Positions 52,376 to 63,218 of a DNA stretch of 64,000 bases are shown here, piece by piece. The stretch is from Leishmania mexicana MHOM/GT/2001/U1103 (taxonomy: Eukaryota > Euglenozoa > Kinetoplastea > Trypanosomatida > Trypanosomatidae), in assembly GCF_000234665.1 (NCBI RefSeq), contig NC_018313.1:1-64000 (forward strand), in the 5' to 3' direction. The position numbers and the translations under genes were made by a program. The notes below the pieces were generated by a model. It worked only from the letters and a program-made list of their open reading frames with translations. It was not told the DNA's origin and made no database searches. Positions within the stretch are counted from its first letter, which is position 1. Each line of letters opens with the position of its first letter.

Positions 52376-54514
52376 ATGGCGGAGGTGCGGCAACAGCAGA
52401 GTAGCGGGGTTGTCAGCGAGGTCGTCGAGTACCTTCAGCTGGCAGGGCAGCGCTACCGCGAGCACGTAGAGCTCCTCCGGCAGGAGCAGGCGGTGCGCGA
52501 TGCCCAGCATGCGCCGTTCAAACCCAGCGTATCTTTGTATGCCAAGCGGGTGGGCAAGAATTCTCTGGCGCGGCAGTCGTCGTCCATCGGCGCGCGCCTG
52601 CACGAGCTTCATCAAAAGAAGCTCGCACTCTTAGAGGAAGAGGCGCAAGAGGAGGCGAAGCGGCGCGCGGCGGCCGAGGCGAAGGACTGCCCTTTCTCTC
52701 CCGCCGTCACGACACGCGCAGCGCGGTCTCGTCGCACCGGGGGCGACGTCACAGCGGCTCTCATGCAATGGGAAGAACAGCGTCGCGCCCGCCAAGCCCG
52801 GGCACAGGTGGAGGCAACACGCAACGAGCTCAGCAAGGTATCTGCCGCGCCACGCATCACGGCGTACGCAGAGGAGAAAGCGAGGGCCGAGCGCCGCGGC
52901 GTTTCGGTGGAGGTGTCCCTGACCGCTGAGGCTGAGGCACGGCGACAGCGCCGTCACGCTGCGTTCGAAAAGACGTACCCTGCTGCCTCCTCCTCCAACA
53001 GCGGTGCCACCTCAGCGAGACGCTTCTCCCCTTCCATCTCGGCCTACGCCTCGCGGATCGAATTCGAAGAGGATGTGGTAAGTCGCCTATACGAGCGCCA
53101 CGGCAGCCGTGGCCACTTGGCGCCGCGCGACAGCCTGTACGACGAGGAGGTCTCCCTCTACTGCACCTTCCACCCCAAGCTCTCCGCCCAATCAGCGGAG
53201 CTGTCACGACGGTACTACGAGGAGGAAGGCGAGGCGGACACAGACCCGCACGAGCGGCTTTTCCGCAACACGCACCACGCGTCCAAGTACCGGAAGCCGG
53301 TGCAGCTGAGCGTCTTCACCGGACAACCGGAGATAAGCGACGGGTCGCGGCGCATAGTGGAGGAGCGGCGTCGGCAACTAGCGCTGGATGGGCAGCCGGG
53401 GGCACTGGGTCTCAGTCCGGGTAGCCGCCTATGTCCGGGAACCGCCAGTGTCGCTGCGGCACCGGCGGCAAAGACGTTCAAGAAGAAAGTTTTGTCGGCT
53501 CGGGATACCGAGGCGCAGGAAACGCTGACCTTCACCCCCTCTGTGAGCCCCGCATCGGAAGCGCTGTGGCGTCAGCGGGTGTCGGCCCTGAAGGCGAGCG
53601 GTGTGGCTCACAACACCGAGGAGGCGCGGCAGCTACTGTGGCGCAAGGCGGAAAAGCGCAAAGAGGAGGAAGTGCGGAAGTTGCAGGACCAGCGACGGCG
53701 GAAAGACGCTGCAGAGTGCACCTTCCGGCCCAAGGCTGGACGGCCACCGCAGCGCAGCTCCGGCTACGTGGCGATGCCTGTCGAAGCCCGAGCAGCGGTG
53801 TGGGCGCAGCAGCGTGACCGCCACCTCGCCGATCTGCGCACCGAACTCAGCGAGATGATAGTCGAGGAGTGCACGTTTCGGCCTCACGTTGATCCGGTCT
53901 TCCCGCTTCCCCGTGGTGACGCTAAACCAGCGTGGGGTGTGGAGGCATTCCTGGAGCGGCAGGCGGAGGCCCGGCGGCGGCGGGAGGAGGCGAAGCAGTG
54001 GTGGCGGCCAAAGTACGCACGAGCGCCAGTGGCCCAAATCTCGCGTGTCTCTCGCTCGTCCTCGCCGTCCAGCCGCGGCGCCAGCCAGCCTTCGACTCAG
54101 AGGACAGCAAGTGCTTCGCGCAGGAGCGCCGCCAACAGCACTGCGTCTGAGGCAGAGGGCGATGAGGGAGAGGAAGAGGGGGTATTCGAGCAGCACTGGG
54201 CACGTCCACCAGCAACCACCTCTTTGACCGCATCTTCATTCTCGCGAGTGTCGCAGCAGGAAGTGCCATCGGCAGAGTCGTCGCCGTCCTACGCGGCGCA
54301 GCAGCAGCCAAGCACCCTCTTCCCGTACACGGTCGACATCTCACGGAGAGGACCGTATCAGTGGCGCCCAACGACGGCCGCCGGCGCTTCAGAGCCCGCT
54401 GCCGAGGAGGGCGGCAATCACACCTCCGCGTCCCTCTCGTGGCGTAAGCCGCTCCGCTACCGTTCGATTTCTGAGACAGCGACCGCGCCGTGTGGGCGGT
54501 CGTCTGTGTTGTGA
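52376..54514 (+). CDS. Repeat-containing protein with recurring C-T-F-x-P motifs, 712 aa, function unknown
   Basis: Not assigned to a named family. A short motif, aromatic-x-Pro usually preceded by Cys or a small residue and Thr, recurs about seven times between charged helical stretches: APFKPSVSLYAKR (about 46), CPFSPAVTTRA (about 105), RFSPSISAYASR (about 215), CTFHPKLS (about 262), LTFTPSVSP (about 384), CTFRPKAG (about 447) and CTFRPHVDP (about 498). Intervening segments are rich in E, R, A and Q (RRQLALDGQ, KAEKRKEEEVRKLQDQ). The C-terminal 200 residues are Ser/Pro/Ala-rich and disordered-looking. Similar F-x-P arrays occur in several large trypanosomatid proteins thought to be cytoskeletal, so a microtubule or flagellar association is a guess helped by flanking BILBO1 and kinesin genes. 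Codon usage is strongly gene-like. Confidence 0.8.
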   Translation: MAEVRQQQSSGVVSEVVEYLQLAGQRYREHVELLRQEQAVRDAQHAPFKPSVSLYAKRVGKNSLARQSSSIGARLHELHQKKLALLEEEAQEEAKRRAAAEAKDCPFSPAVTTRAARSRRTGGDVTAALMQWEEQRRARQARAQVEATRNELSKVSAAPRITAYAEEKARAERRGVSVEVSLTAEAEARRQRRHAAFEKTYPAASSSNSGATSARRFSPSISAYASRIEFEEDVVSRLYERHGSRGHLAPRDSLYDEEVSLYCTFHPKLSAQSAELSRRYYEEEGEADTDPHERLFRNTHHASKYRKPVQLSVFTGQPEISDGSRRIVEERRRQLALDGQPGALGLSPGSRLCPGTASVAAAPAAKTFKKKVLSARDTEAQETLTFTPSVSPASEALWRQRVSALKASGVAHNTEEARQLLWRKAEKRKEEEVRKLQDQRRRKDAAECTFRPKAGRPPQRSSGYVAMPVEARAAVWAQQRDRHLADLRTELSEMIVEECTFRPHVDPVFPLPRGDAKPAWGVEAFLERQAEARRRREEAKQWWRPKYARAPVAQISRVSRSSSPSSRGASQPSTQRTASASRRSAANSTASEAEGDEGEEEGVFEQHWARPPATTSLTASSFSRVSQQEVPSAESSPSYAAQQQPSTLFPYTVDISRRGPYQWRPTTAAGASEPAAEEGGNHTSASLSWRKPLRYRSISETATAPCGRSSVL

Positions 54515-55459
54515 GCGTCGACTGGATGGCGTGTTCGAGCACTCTTCTTCTGCTGGAAGCGGTGCAGTGAAGGCGGGAGAAGAGTGCTTGGGTACGGGCA
54601 GCAGAGGAAGTCCACATCGCCCTGCTGCCCCGGCCCCCGCTGCCGCCGCTGGCTGATTGTTACGCCATCGAGTCCGCTCGAAGCTAAACTTGTAGCTACT
54701 CCCCCCCCTCCCCACCTCCATTTGTGTGCGTGCGTATGTGTCTTCTTGCTAGATGGTGTTGATTGACCTTCCGTAGATAGTGTAGACTGCGTCTGCTGGG
54801 GGGGGAGGCGACGGGAAGAAGGCGGTGCGGAGAAGAGGCATGGGTGCGTCTGTCGCCTGTGTGGTTGGGAGGCTGTCCTCTTCGCCTCGCACCACTCCCA
54901 ACGACAGACATGTCCACACACACACACACACACAAAGAACGAGGAGAGCACGCAGCTCACACGACGCCAATGAAGTGAAGGGTGCGGGAACACTGGACTT
55001 GTTCATGGGCCCCGGCTGCCACGAACAGTGACGCGTGTATATCATCCAGTGAAGGAGTCGATTCTCTCCCCTCTCCTCCTCCTGCCGACGCGCAGAGCCC
55101 CCACCACCACCACACACACACACACACATACACCCCGGTACACCTGCATGCCCTTCCTTTGTGTCCGCCACTTCTCATCTCCTGCGTACCCTTTGCCTTA
55201 TAATTTACTTGCTCCCTCCTCCACCACCTCTTCCCCATGCATGCACAGTGAAGGATTTGGTGAGGGGACTCCACATGTCGAGTGCACGCTGTCGCACGTG
55301 GATCAGCAGACGTGCACACAAGCAAGCGCTCACCTACACATTGGCAAGAAGTAACACACGTAGACAACACAGAGGGAGCCCCAACACTTAATTCTTGCTA
55401 CGCACAGCACACGCCTCCCCCCCCCCCACCCCTCACTCCCTCCCCTCACACGCCACAAG
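54515..55459 (+). other. 0.9-kb spacer
   Basis: No gene seen. Simple (CA)n runs at about 54,914-54,934 and 55,112-55,130 and a C-rich tract at about 55,418-55,445 precede the kinesin start. Confidence 0.55.
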
Positions 55460-58400
55460 ATGACAGAGCGCATTATGGTTGCCGTGCGAGTTCGTCCATT
55501 TCTGCCGCACGAGAATGAGGCCAGCTGCCTGGAGGTGTCGGCGAACAAAGTCGTCGTTGGCACCGGACGTCCCTTCGTCTTCGACCGTGTCTTCGGCGAA
55601 ACGACCTCGTCTGACGACATCTACGTTGCACTAGGACAGCCGCTAGCAGATTCCTTCCTGAACGGCTTTCACGCGTCCATGATTGCGTATGGACAGACCG
55701 GCTCTGGCAAGACGTTCACCATGGCCGCGCTGCTACACGACACCGTGCAGGAAGTCTTTTGCCGCCTCACAGAGGATTCGGAGGCGACGCAGAGCAACGG
55801 GCGCTCCAGCTCCGCCTTCAGCAGTTTGAGGGCTACGTTACGCACGAACACGACCTTCACCATGTCACTCAGCGTCCTGGAAGTGTACAACGAGTCAATC
55901 GGCGACCTGCTTGCCGCACTGACGTCGCAGCCCCCGAGGCGACACACGGCGATGATGTTGAATGGCACCGTCTTGCAAGCCGTAGATGCGCCCAGACCGC
56001 CGTCTGCGCAGGGCTGCGGCCCATGCCAAAAGGGGGAGCTGTTTCGGCGACGCGCCTACGTGCCGACCAGCGCGTTCCCCAGAAACTCTCTCGCCGTACG
56101 CGAGGATCCCCATGGAGGCGTGTATGTGGCGGGTCTCACAGAGGCACAGGTGCGCACTGAAGAAGAGATGCTCGCGCTGATCGACAGCGCCATTGGGCAT
56201 CGGAAGACGGCCTCGACACTGAATAACTCAAAAAGCTCGCGCTCGCACTGCATCATCACGCTCACGTTGCAGCGACGCGGTTTGTGCTCGCGCTGCTGCT
56301 TCGTTGATTTAGCCGGGAGTGAGCGCCTGAATTCTCGCGTAGTGACCGCTCCGTCCGGCGGACCTGGTAGGCCAGCAAGTCTCCTTGGGGCCAGTCTGTC
56401 GTCAAGCCACACCCTTCCCGAGCGCATGCGAGAAGGCATCAACATCAATAGTGGGCTGCTGGCTCTGGGCAACGTCATTGTGGCGCTGTGCGAGAAAAAG
56501 CCTTACGTGCCGTACCGCTCCTCCAAGCTGACGCGCCTGCTGCAGCCGATGCTCAGCGGCAACGCCCGCACGGCGATTATCGCCTGCATCTCTCAGCTTG
56601 CATCGTCGATGGAGGAGACGCTGAACACCCTCAAGTACGCTGACCGCGCGAAGCGCATCCATATCCACCCGCACTTGGCCGTCGCAGAAGTGACGACGTC
56701 GGTGGATGCCCGGCAAACGATTGTACTGCTGCAGGAACAGTTGGAGGAGGCGCAGCGCCGCTTCGTTATCGCCGCCGCCGCTGGCTCAAGCACGCGGAAA
56801 CCCACCAGATTGCCTTCGGTATCCCTCATGCAGGAGGTGAATCGCTTACGCGAGCTCCTGCGGCAGGAGCGCCAGTTGACGAAGCGACTCGAGAACGACG
56901 TGCTCAATGCTGAGCGCACCGTCATGGTCGAAGTGGCGAAGCGCAAGGCTCTGGAGGCGCGAGTCGCGCAGCTCGAGGCAGCGAGTGCTGCTGACCTGAG
57001 AGCGGAAGGAGCAGAGTGCACCGAGGCCAGAACTGACAGTGACACAGGGAAATCGACCAGCTTTTTGCTCAGTCCCTGCAGTTGCCTCAGGATAAACGTG
57101 GCACGTCTCCAGCAGCTGGAGGAAGAACAGGATGCGCTAGCGGCGATGCGGGCTCAGAAGGTGCGGGACACGGCTCGGCTCGAAGCAGCCCTTGTAGGGA
57201 ATGGAGACTGCGGTGCTGACAACCTTGCTGCCACCTTGACCGCTGACACGGACGACAACTCCATCGTGGTGACGCTCAGAGAGGACATTATTGCCGAGAA
57301 ACGTCAAATTGCGCAGCCGCAGATGGAAAACGGCGACGTCTCTGCCCAACTTGTGCAGCGCAAGAAGTTGCAGTGCACCCTCAGTAACCAGGCGCACCCG
57401 CGTGGAGAGCTACGCAAGGCGGAGGTCAAGCTGGAGAAGCCCGAGGTGGCGCTTAAGCGGAGAAAGCAGGAGAAAGAGAAGCTGAGCGCCATCTCCGGGG
57501 ATCGCCTCCGCCGCGCTAGGGCGAGCTCTGAGGGCTACCGCGGCCGCGTCAAGGAGTCGACGCAGCACGTGCGGGCGCGCCAGGTGGATCTCGAAAGCAC
57601 ACGCCAGCTGCAAGAGAAGTTGGTGGAGCTGCAGGAGGAGGTGTTCCGGCAGCGGCTGTGTGCGCGCACGACTCGGAAGGCGTCTTTGAAGCTCAATGGT
57701 GCCCATAAGCAGGAGGCTGAGCAGCTTCAGCAGCAGCTGCAGCTGATCACCACACAGACGACGTCCCTCAGTCAACGCACGAAACGCAAAGATCCTGCCG
57801 CTGTGAGGGAGCGCAGACAGCTGGCGGAGCAGCAGGCGCACGTGCAGAGGTCTCAGAAAGAAGTGTCCTCGCTCGTGCGTCTTTGCCACCTACCACACGA
57901 GAAGATGCCGTCTTCCTCCCCCAAAGTCAGTCCCCCATCGCCTGCGCTCAGCAAAACCTCGCCGCACATCGTCAAGGCTCACAAGAACTCCCACACGTCA
58001 CCGTCTCGGCCGGAATTTTATGCGCAGGGACTTCACAGTAGCATTGATGGTGCCCTGCAGAGCTCACGCGACGGTGACGCGACGCAAACGACCATCAAGT
58101 GCGAGCTGCAAGACTTAAAGCGAATACAGAAGGAGTTGGCCGAGCTACTGATGCACCGCCGCACCTTGCTGACCGCGCAAACCATTGATGCATCCAGGTG
58201 GCACCGCGCTAAGGAGGGCTTTGAGCTGGGACTCTCACAGATTCACGCTGCGCTGAAGTCCACCGAGCCTGGCCGGCGCAAGCACAGAGCTCTTCTCAAA
58301 GAAAAAAGCAACATGGAGGAGCAGCTTCGGCAGCTGCAAGCGTTCTACCACATGGTCGCCGATCCCGGTCAGCAACTGGCTGAGCTCGACAGCCGTATGG

Positions 58401-58705
58401 AGGGCCTGAACAGGGCGCACAAGCTCCACACGCAGCACTTGAGCCAACTGCAGCGCGCTGTGCCGAAGCCGCGCGGGAACGGTGGGGTGGTGGCGGCGAG
58501 GGAGAAGCATCAGCCATCTATGCGCCACATGCGCGCGGCGCCTGCAAGGTACTCCGCTGCTAGCACGTCAACCCTCCACACACCGGTGGCATCGTCGCGA
58601 GGAACAAACGGAAGCATGCAGGCCTATGTGACGGAGTCGAAGCAGCAGGTCACGCACCGCGCTGAGGAGTCCCGCTCGCCGCGTGCACAACGGCGACGTG
58701 CGTAG
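55460..58705 (+). CDS. Kinesin, N-terminal motor
   Basis: The 1081-aa protein starts with a kinesin motor (about 1-400): AVRVRPF (8-14), P-loop AYGQTGSGKT (76-85), switch I NNSKSSRSH (about 254-262), switch II VDLAGSE (about 281-287), then GLLALGNVIVAL, YRSSKLTRLLQ and TLKYADRAKRI. All nucleotide-binding residues are present, so it should be an active ATPase. The motor has insertions before switch I, common in kinetoplastid kinesins. The rest is discontinuous coiled coil (about 415-800 and 880-990) with a basic Ser/Arg-rich tail. An N-terminal motor predicts plus-end movement. I cannot place it in a numbered family; spindle or flagellar roles are both possible. Confidence 0.93.
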   Translation: MTERIMVAVRVRPFLPHENEASCLEVSANKVVVGTGRPFVFDRVFGETTSSDDIYVALGQPLADSFLNGFHASMIAYGQTGSGKTFTMAALLHDTVQEVFCRLTEDSEATQSNGRSSSAFSSLRATLRTNTTFTMSLSVLEVYNESIGDLLAALTSQPPRRHTAMMLNGTVLQAVDAPRPPSAQGCGPCQKGELFRRRAYVPTSAFPRNSLAVREDPHGGVYVAGLTEAQVRTEEEMLALIDSAIGHRKTASTLNNSKSSRSHCIITLTLQRRGLCSRCCFVDLAGSERLNSRVVTAPSGGPGRPASLLGASLSSSHTLPERMREGININSGLLALGNVIVALCEKKPYVPYRSSKLTRLLQPMLSGNARTAIIACISQLASSMEETLNTLKYADRAKRIHIHPHLAVAEVTTSVDARQTIVLLQEQLEEAQRRFVIAAAAGSSTRKPTRLPSVSLMQEVNRLRELLRQERQLTKRLENDVLNAERTVMVEVAKRKALEARVAQLEAASAADLRAEGAECTEARTDSDTGKSTSFLLSPCSCLRINVARLQQLEEEQDALAAMRAQKVRDTARLEAALVGNGDCGADNLAATLTADTDDNSIVVTLREDIIAEKRQIAQPQMENGDVSAQLVQRKKLQCTLSNQAHPRGELRKAEVKLEKPEVALKRRKQEKEKLSAISGDRLRRARASSEGYRGRVKESTQHVRARQVDLESTRQLQEKLVELQEEVFRQRLCARTTRKASLKLNGAHKQEAEQLQQQLQLITTQTTSLSQRTKRKDPAAVRERRQLAEQQAHVQRSQKEVSSLVRLCHLPHEKMPSSSPKVSPPSPALSKTSPHIVKAHKNSHTSPSRPEFYAQGLHSSIDGALQSSRDGDATQTTIKCELQDLKRIQKELAELLMHRRTLLTAQTIDASRWHRAKEGFELGLSQIHAALKSTEPGRRKHRALLKEKSNMEEQLRQLQAFYHMVADPGQQLAELDSRMEGLNRAHKLHTQHLSQLQRAVPKPRGNGGVVAAREKHQPSMRHMRAAPARYSAASTSTLHTPVASSRGTNGSMQAYVTESKQQVTHRAEESRSPRAQRRRA

Positions 58706-60775
58706 AGTTCGCGCATGTGGACGCATGTTCCATGAGGCGCGGTGAGTGGGGGATGGCGAGGGAGTAGAGAGTGCAACATGCATCTCCAGACCTGAACGCC
58801 GTGTTTCCCGTTTGTGGCTGTGGAGGCATGACATCAAGCTCTCTCATCACGGCAGCCGCAACGACGCTTGGGGAAGGGGTGGAGTGCGGTAGGGGCTCAC
58901 GAATCGGCACACCGGCGTGCACATGCATGCGCCAGGCAGTGCATGCATCCGCGTCTCCCCACCGACCTCACTTTCTGTGCGTGTGTATTATTATTAACTA
59001 CTATGGGCGTTTGTGTGCCCTTTCAGCCATCGCTGCTGCGCTCTGTTTCTTGTTATGATGTTGATGGTATGCTCGCGGTTGCTCGCTTCCCTTTCTTCGT
59101 TGTGTTTAGAGGGGAGGAGGAGGAGGAGGGGGCTCCCTCCCCGTCCACACACACACACTGACGTCCCTCCCACCATCTCTCCCCTTCCCTCCCTCACACA
59201 CGCACACACACGTCTCCGTGTCCCGTGTTATGACGCGTCCTGAGGGGAGGGGAGGAGAGGGGAGGACACAGAGGGGGGAGGTAACTTACCTTGTTTCCGC
59301 TGGTGTTTATGCGTCTATTTGTTGACTTGCTTATGGTAGGGTGGACACGCACAAAATGTGTGTGTGTGTGTGAGTGAGCGAGTGAGAGGGGGGAAGCGGT
59401 GAGCAACACACGCGCACAGTTTACACTGTTGCTGACCCCCCCTCCCCCTCCTCCTCCGTCCTGCATGTCCTCTCTGAGTTCGCTTGTGTGTTCCTCCATG
59501 GCTTTGAGCCCGTTATGCGATGAGTAGGTCGTTATATATATTTATATATTTACTCTGTCTCTCTGTCTGTGTGTGTGTGTGCCTGCGTCCACGTGTGCTT
59601 GGGTGGTCTGCAGGTCCGCTCGGGAAGGAAGAGGGGGTTGTTTGCCACCGCTGCCGGTGGCTCTCACGCACACGTTCTTTCTACTCTTCACGTCCTTTGA
59701 TTCGCTGGCAGCATGTTTGCGTCAATAAGCTTAGGAAAACGAAGAAAGAGAGGCACAGGCACGGCATCCATCACCCATGCTGCCACCGCCGTTCTTCACC
59801 AAGGCAAGCGCGCATGTGTATGTGTGCATGTGTTGGGAGGCAAGGAGGAGGAGGAGGGGGGTCTGCTCCTATCACCTGACCCCCCTCGCCCCTGCCTCTC
59901 CCTCCTCCTTGCATTCATCCTCTCCCCCTCCCTCTCCTTCCCCCCCCCTCTGCGCCCTCCGCGCTATGCGCATATGTTTGTCTCTCCGCTCTCATGGTCG
60001 GCGCCGGCGCTGCTCAATGTCGTGAACCAAAACGACGACTAGCCCAAAGAAATGAAAAGACGAGAGACGTATGTGGACAGTCTATGCGTGGTGAGGGAGC
60101 GGCGCTGCGCAAACGAGTAGAGGGCGCACCCGGCACAGACAATATCCGCAGTGCTCACCTGCAAGAGCATCAAAGCCGTCGACTGCCCTCTCCAGGCGTG
60201 CTGCTCTGACTCCTCTTCATCCGCCTTGGGTGGATGCGGTGAGCGCGAGTTGGCGCACCGACGTAATAGTCTCACCCCCTCCCCACCTCTCCCTGAGGAC
60301 TGGAACGCTTCTTCATTCTCTCCCCCGATCCTCTTGCTCTTTGCACACCACCGCGTATGCACCCGCGCATGTACACGCCCGGCCCACCGAGCACCCTCCT
60401 CACTATACGCGGACTCATTCTCCCCGTCATCGTTTCGCGCTCGCGTCTCTCTCTCTCCCTCCACCTTCACATCCTTTTTCACACAGCTCCGCACCGTGAC
60501 GTTGACGGTGTTCTCCGTAGCACCGTTTCCCTTTCATGTGTATGTGTGTGTGTGTGTCGCTGCCGCGTCCCTCCCCACTTCCCCCACTCATGTCTGTCTT
60601 TCGCTGCTTGGCCATTTGTTTAGCTCGCTCGCTCTTCCTGTGCACGTGTGCCTGTCGCCAGTGCTTCTCTCCCACGCCTCTCTAGCTTCACCCCTACACA
60701 CACACACACAGACACGGACACTGGACATCAACAGCGCCACCTGTCCGCCTCAAGACCCCTCCGCGGGCTTTTATC
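58706..60775 (+). other. 2.1-kb spacer
   Basis: No protein gene seen. C/T-rich and (CA)/(TG) simple sequence dominate, with AT-rich motifs at about 59,533-59,552 (tatatatatttatatattta). ORFs (230 codons at 60,151; 151 on the minus strand at 60,039-60,494) overlap and lack motifs. A CT-rich, CA-repeat-containing run before 60,720 leads to the next gene. Confidence 0.55.
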
Positions 60776-62350
60776 ATGTCATCCCATGCGTCCCCCAGAC
60801 ACTCGAGGGAGGGCACGCCGGTGCAGCGCTCCTTCGCGGATGAGGCGACCGCTGCGGCCGATCTGTTCGACCTCGCCGCCCCACCCTTGCAGCAACCCCT
60901 GGTGGCACGGCTTGTCCCGCTCTACGCTGGGCTTCCCACGCTCGACCTCCATCAAGATAGCGGAAACGTAATCGTTGGCCGCGGCAAGGATATTTCCGAG
61001 GATTACCGCATCGACGTCAGCGACAAGCTCTCCGCGCGGCACTGCGAGCTGGTCGTAGATCCGGTGACGTTGCGCGTGGAGCTGCGCGACTTGTCGACCA
61101 ACGGTACCTTCTTGAATGGCAACCGCGTCACAAAGGGGGAGCGAGTCGTACTGCAGAATGGTGACCGTGTGGCACTGACGCGACCAGCAGACAGTGGCGC
61201 TGGTGGTGGGCAGGCACCAAGCAGCGCCGTGGACGACATTGCCGCCAACGGCCGCGTCGACTACATGTTTCGGCGCCTTAAGCAGGAGACCACGCGAGCC
61301 CGCATGAGCGCGGAGTTGACGTGCCCCGTTTGCAACTCGATTTTCCACCGGCCCTGCTCCGTGCTGCCGTGCATGCACGTCTTCTGTGCCGGGTGCATCA
61401 GCGGCTGGATAGCACAAGGGGAGCAACACACATGCCCCAAGTGTCGCGTGAGCATCACCGGCATTCGCCCCACCCATCGCCTCCAGAGCTCGGCGGCGAA
61501 CTACCTGCTCCGGAACCCGGCCAGCCGCCGCCCGGTGGAGGACCTCGCCAAACTGGACGCCGCCGACACGATCCACCCGGTGGGCATGAGCATCGGGAAG
61601 CGCAGTCGCAGCGATAATGATGACTGCGACGACGATGGCAAATGTAGACCGCACAGCGACAGCGGTAGCGACACCGTCCGTGCTGTGCGTCACGCAGCAC
61701 TAATCTTTGGTCACACACTGCCCCTCGCCGGCCCACAGTGCGCCGAGTGCGACACGCCGAGCCCCATCGACGGCTTTCAGTGCCCGGCAGGTGGTCCACA
61801 TCTTCGCTGCTCGGCGTGTCGCTCCTGCTTCGCCGAGCGCCCGCTGTGTGGCCGGCCGCAGCGCTGCCACGTCTGCAACTTAGCCTTCTGCCACCTCTAC
61901 AGAGCGGGTGGCTGTGCGTGCACCGACGGGACGTCACTCCAGCCCTTCAAGGAACACGAACCCTTCAGTGTGCTGCCACCGCAGACCTTTAGCGGCAACA
62001 CGATCGAGCAGGACATCCTCTCTCACTACCTCGCCTCGCACAGCATTCTTGTCAAGGACGTGTGGTCGGCAGCGCTGGCGAAGTTCGAAGGCGGAGAGTG
62101 GGTCCCTGATATGGTTCTGATCAACGGCGCCATAAGGCCAGACTCACCGGTGTGCCGGCGGTGTGCAGCGACGGTGTTTGCAGGGCTGCTCTTCGCGTAC
62201 CGCCGTCACCTCGCATCCGATGAGCTGCCAGAGTCCGTGACTAAGCGGCCCAACTGCTGGTACGGGAAGGAGTGCCGCGCGCAGTTTCACGACGAGCAGC
62301 ACGGTCAGTACTACAGCCATGTCTGCTACCAGGAGAAGCGCAAGGAATAG
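60776..62350 (+). CDS. CHFR-like E3 ubiquitin ligase (FHA, RING, C-terminal zinc motif)
   Basis: The 524-aa protein has the CHFR architecture. An FHA domain lies at about 63-137 (IVGRGKDISEDYRI, SARHCEL, LSTNGTFLNG), which binds phosphothreonine. A C3HC4 RING follows at about 183-222 (CPVCNSIFHRPC, CMHVFCAGCISGW, CPKCR), which recruits the E2. Then comes an acidic linker (DNDDCDDDGK) and a Cys-rich region (about 320-385, CAECDTPSP, CSACRSCF, CHVCNLAFCH), matching the CHFR-specific cysteine-rich region. At the C terminus is NCWYGKECRA...YYSHVC (about 494-518), corresponding to the CHFR PAR-binding zinc (PBZ) motif. In animals CHFR is a mitotic stress checkpoint ligase regulated by poly(ADP-ribose). 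The role in trypanosomatids is inferred only. Confidence 0.88.
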   Translation: MSSHASPRHSREGTPVQRSFADEATAAADLFDLAAPPLQQPLVARLVPLYAGLPTLDLHQDSGNVIVGRGKDISEDYRIDVSDKLSARHCELVVDPVTLRVELRDLSTNGTFLNGNRVTKGERVVLQNGDRVALTRPADSGAGGGQAPSSAVDDIAANGRVDYMFRRLKQETTRARMSAELTCPVCNSIFHRPCSVLPCMHVFCAGCISGWIAQGEQHTCPKCRVSITGIRPTHRLQSSAANYLLRNPASRRPVEDLAKLDAADTIHPVGMSIGKRSRSDNDDCDDDGKCRPHSDSGSDTVRAVRHAALIFGHTLPLAGPQCAECDTPSPIDGFQCPAGGPHLRCSACRSCFAERPLCGRPQRCHVCNLAFCHLYRAGGCACTDGTSLQPFKEHEPFSVLPPQTFSGNTIEQDILSHYLASHSILVKDVWSAALAKFEGGEWVPDMVLINGAIRPDSPVCRRCAATVFAGLLFAYRRHLASDELPESVTKRPNCWYGKECRAQFHDEQHGQYYSHVCYQEKRKE

Positions 62351-63218
62351 TGGGCTGATAGAGTGAGTGGCGAGAGAGCGTGCATTCTTGTGCCTGTGTT
62401 TGGTCGGAAGTGGTCTTGCCCGTGAACACATCGTGGGCGCCGAGTTTAGTCTCTGCCCTTCGCTCCTCTCCCCCCCCCTTGTGCGCCCCTTCTCTTCCCT
62501 CGACGTACTCTGCACACGCTGCACCCCACCCCCACCCTCACACGTAGCAACCGCAAAGCCGACGAGCCACAAAATCCCGTCGACCGCATTGCTTTCTTAA
62601 ATTCGGTGCCGCGGCAAATGGAAAACGAAAACCCGCGATAACGCAAGGCCGCCCACCAAGACAACCCCCCCCCCCCACCCACCCACCACACGGCGCCGTC
62701 ACTCCGCCCATCCACCCATTCTTCGGCAGACTTCTCCAACGCTCTCTCCCCCGCTCCCCCTAGGACAGAAGACAAGCGCTCCATGAATACACCATCTTCC
62801 CCTTCTTACTCGACCACACCCGGTGACCTCGAGACAACCACCCACGTTTCAACAACACGCTGCTTCCCCCGACCTCCACGTACCCTCTTCTCCCCCTCAT
62901 CATCCACTGACCATCCGACCCGATACACCTCCACGACCCCACCTACCCACGAAACAAACTTATCTGCGCTGGCTATCTCTCAAATGCGCCGCCGCCGCTC
63001 CTCTCGCTCCGGTCCGCTCACCCGCCCATCGTCCCTCACGCGCCGTCACCTCCGCCTGCACTGTCGCCAGCCTCTCCACAATCTCTCTCTGACGCCCCGA
63101 CCCTCGCACAGCACGTTCTTACTGCCTGCCCAGCCTGCATCTCCCGCATCCACCCCACCCCCACCCACGCACTCCCACTCCCCCACGCCGACCCCCCCCC
63201 ACCATCACCACCATCGCC
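62351..63218 (+). other. 0.87-kb spacer before the ATG8-like gene
   Basis: No other gene. Extremely C-rich with little G from about 62,640 to 63,215, and the polypyrimidine character continues almost to the start codon. The 355-codon ORF at 62,783-63,850 is the wrong frame over the C-rich leader and over the ATG8-like gene. Confidence 0.6.
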
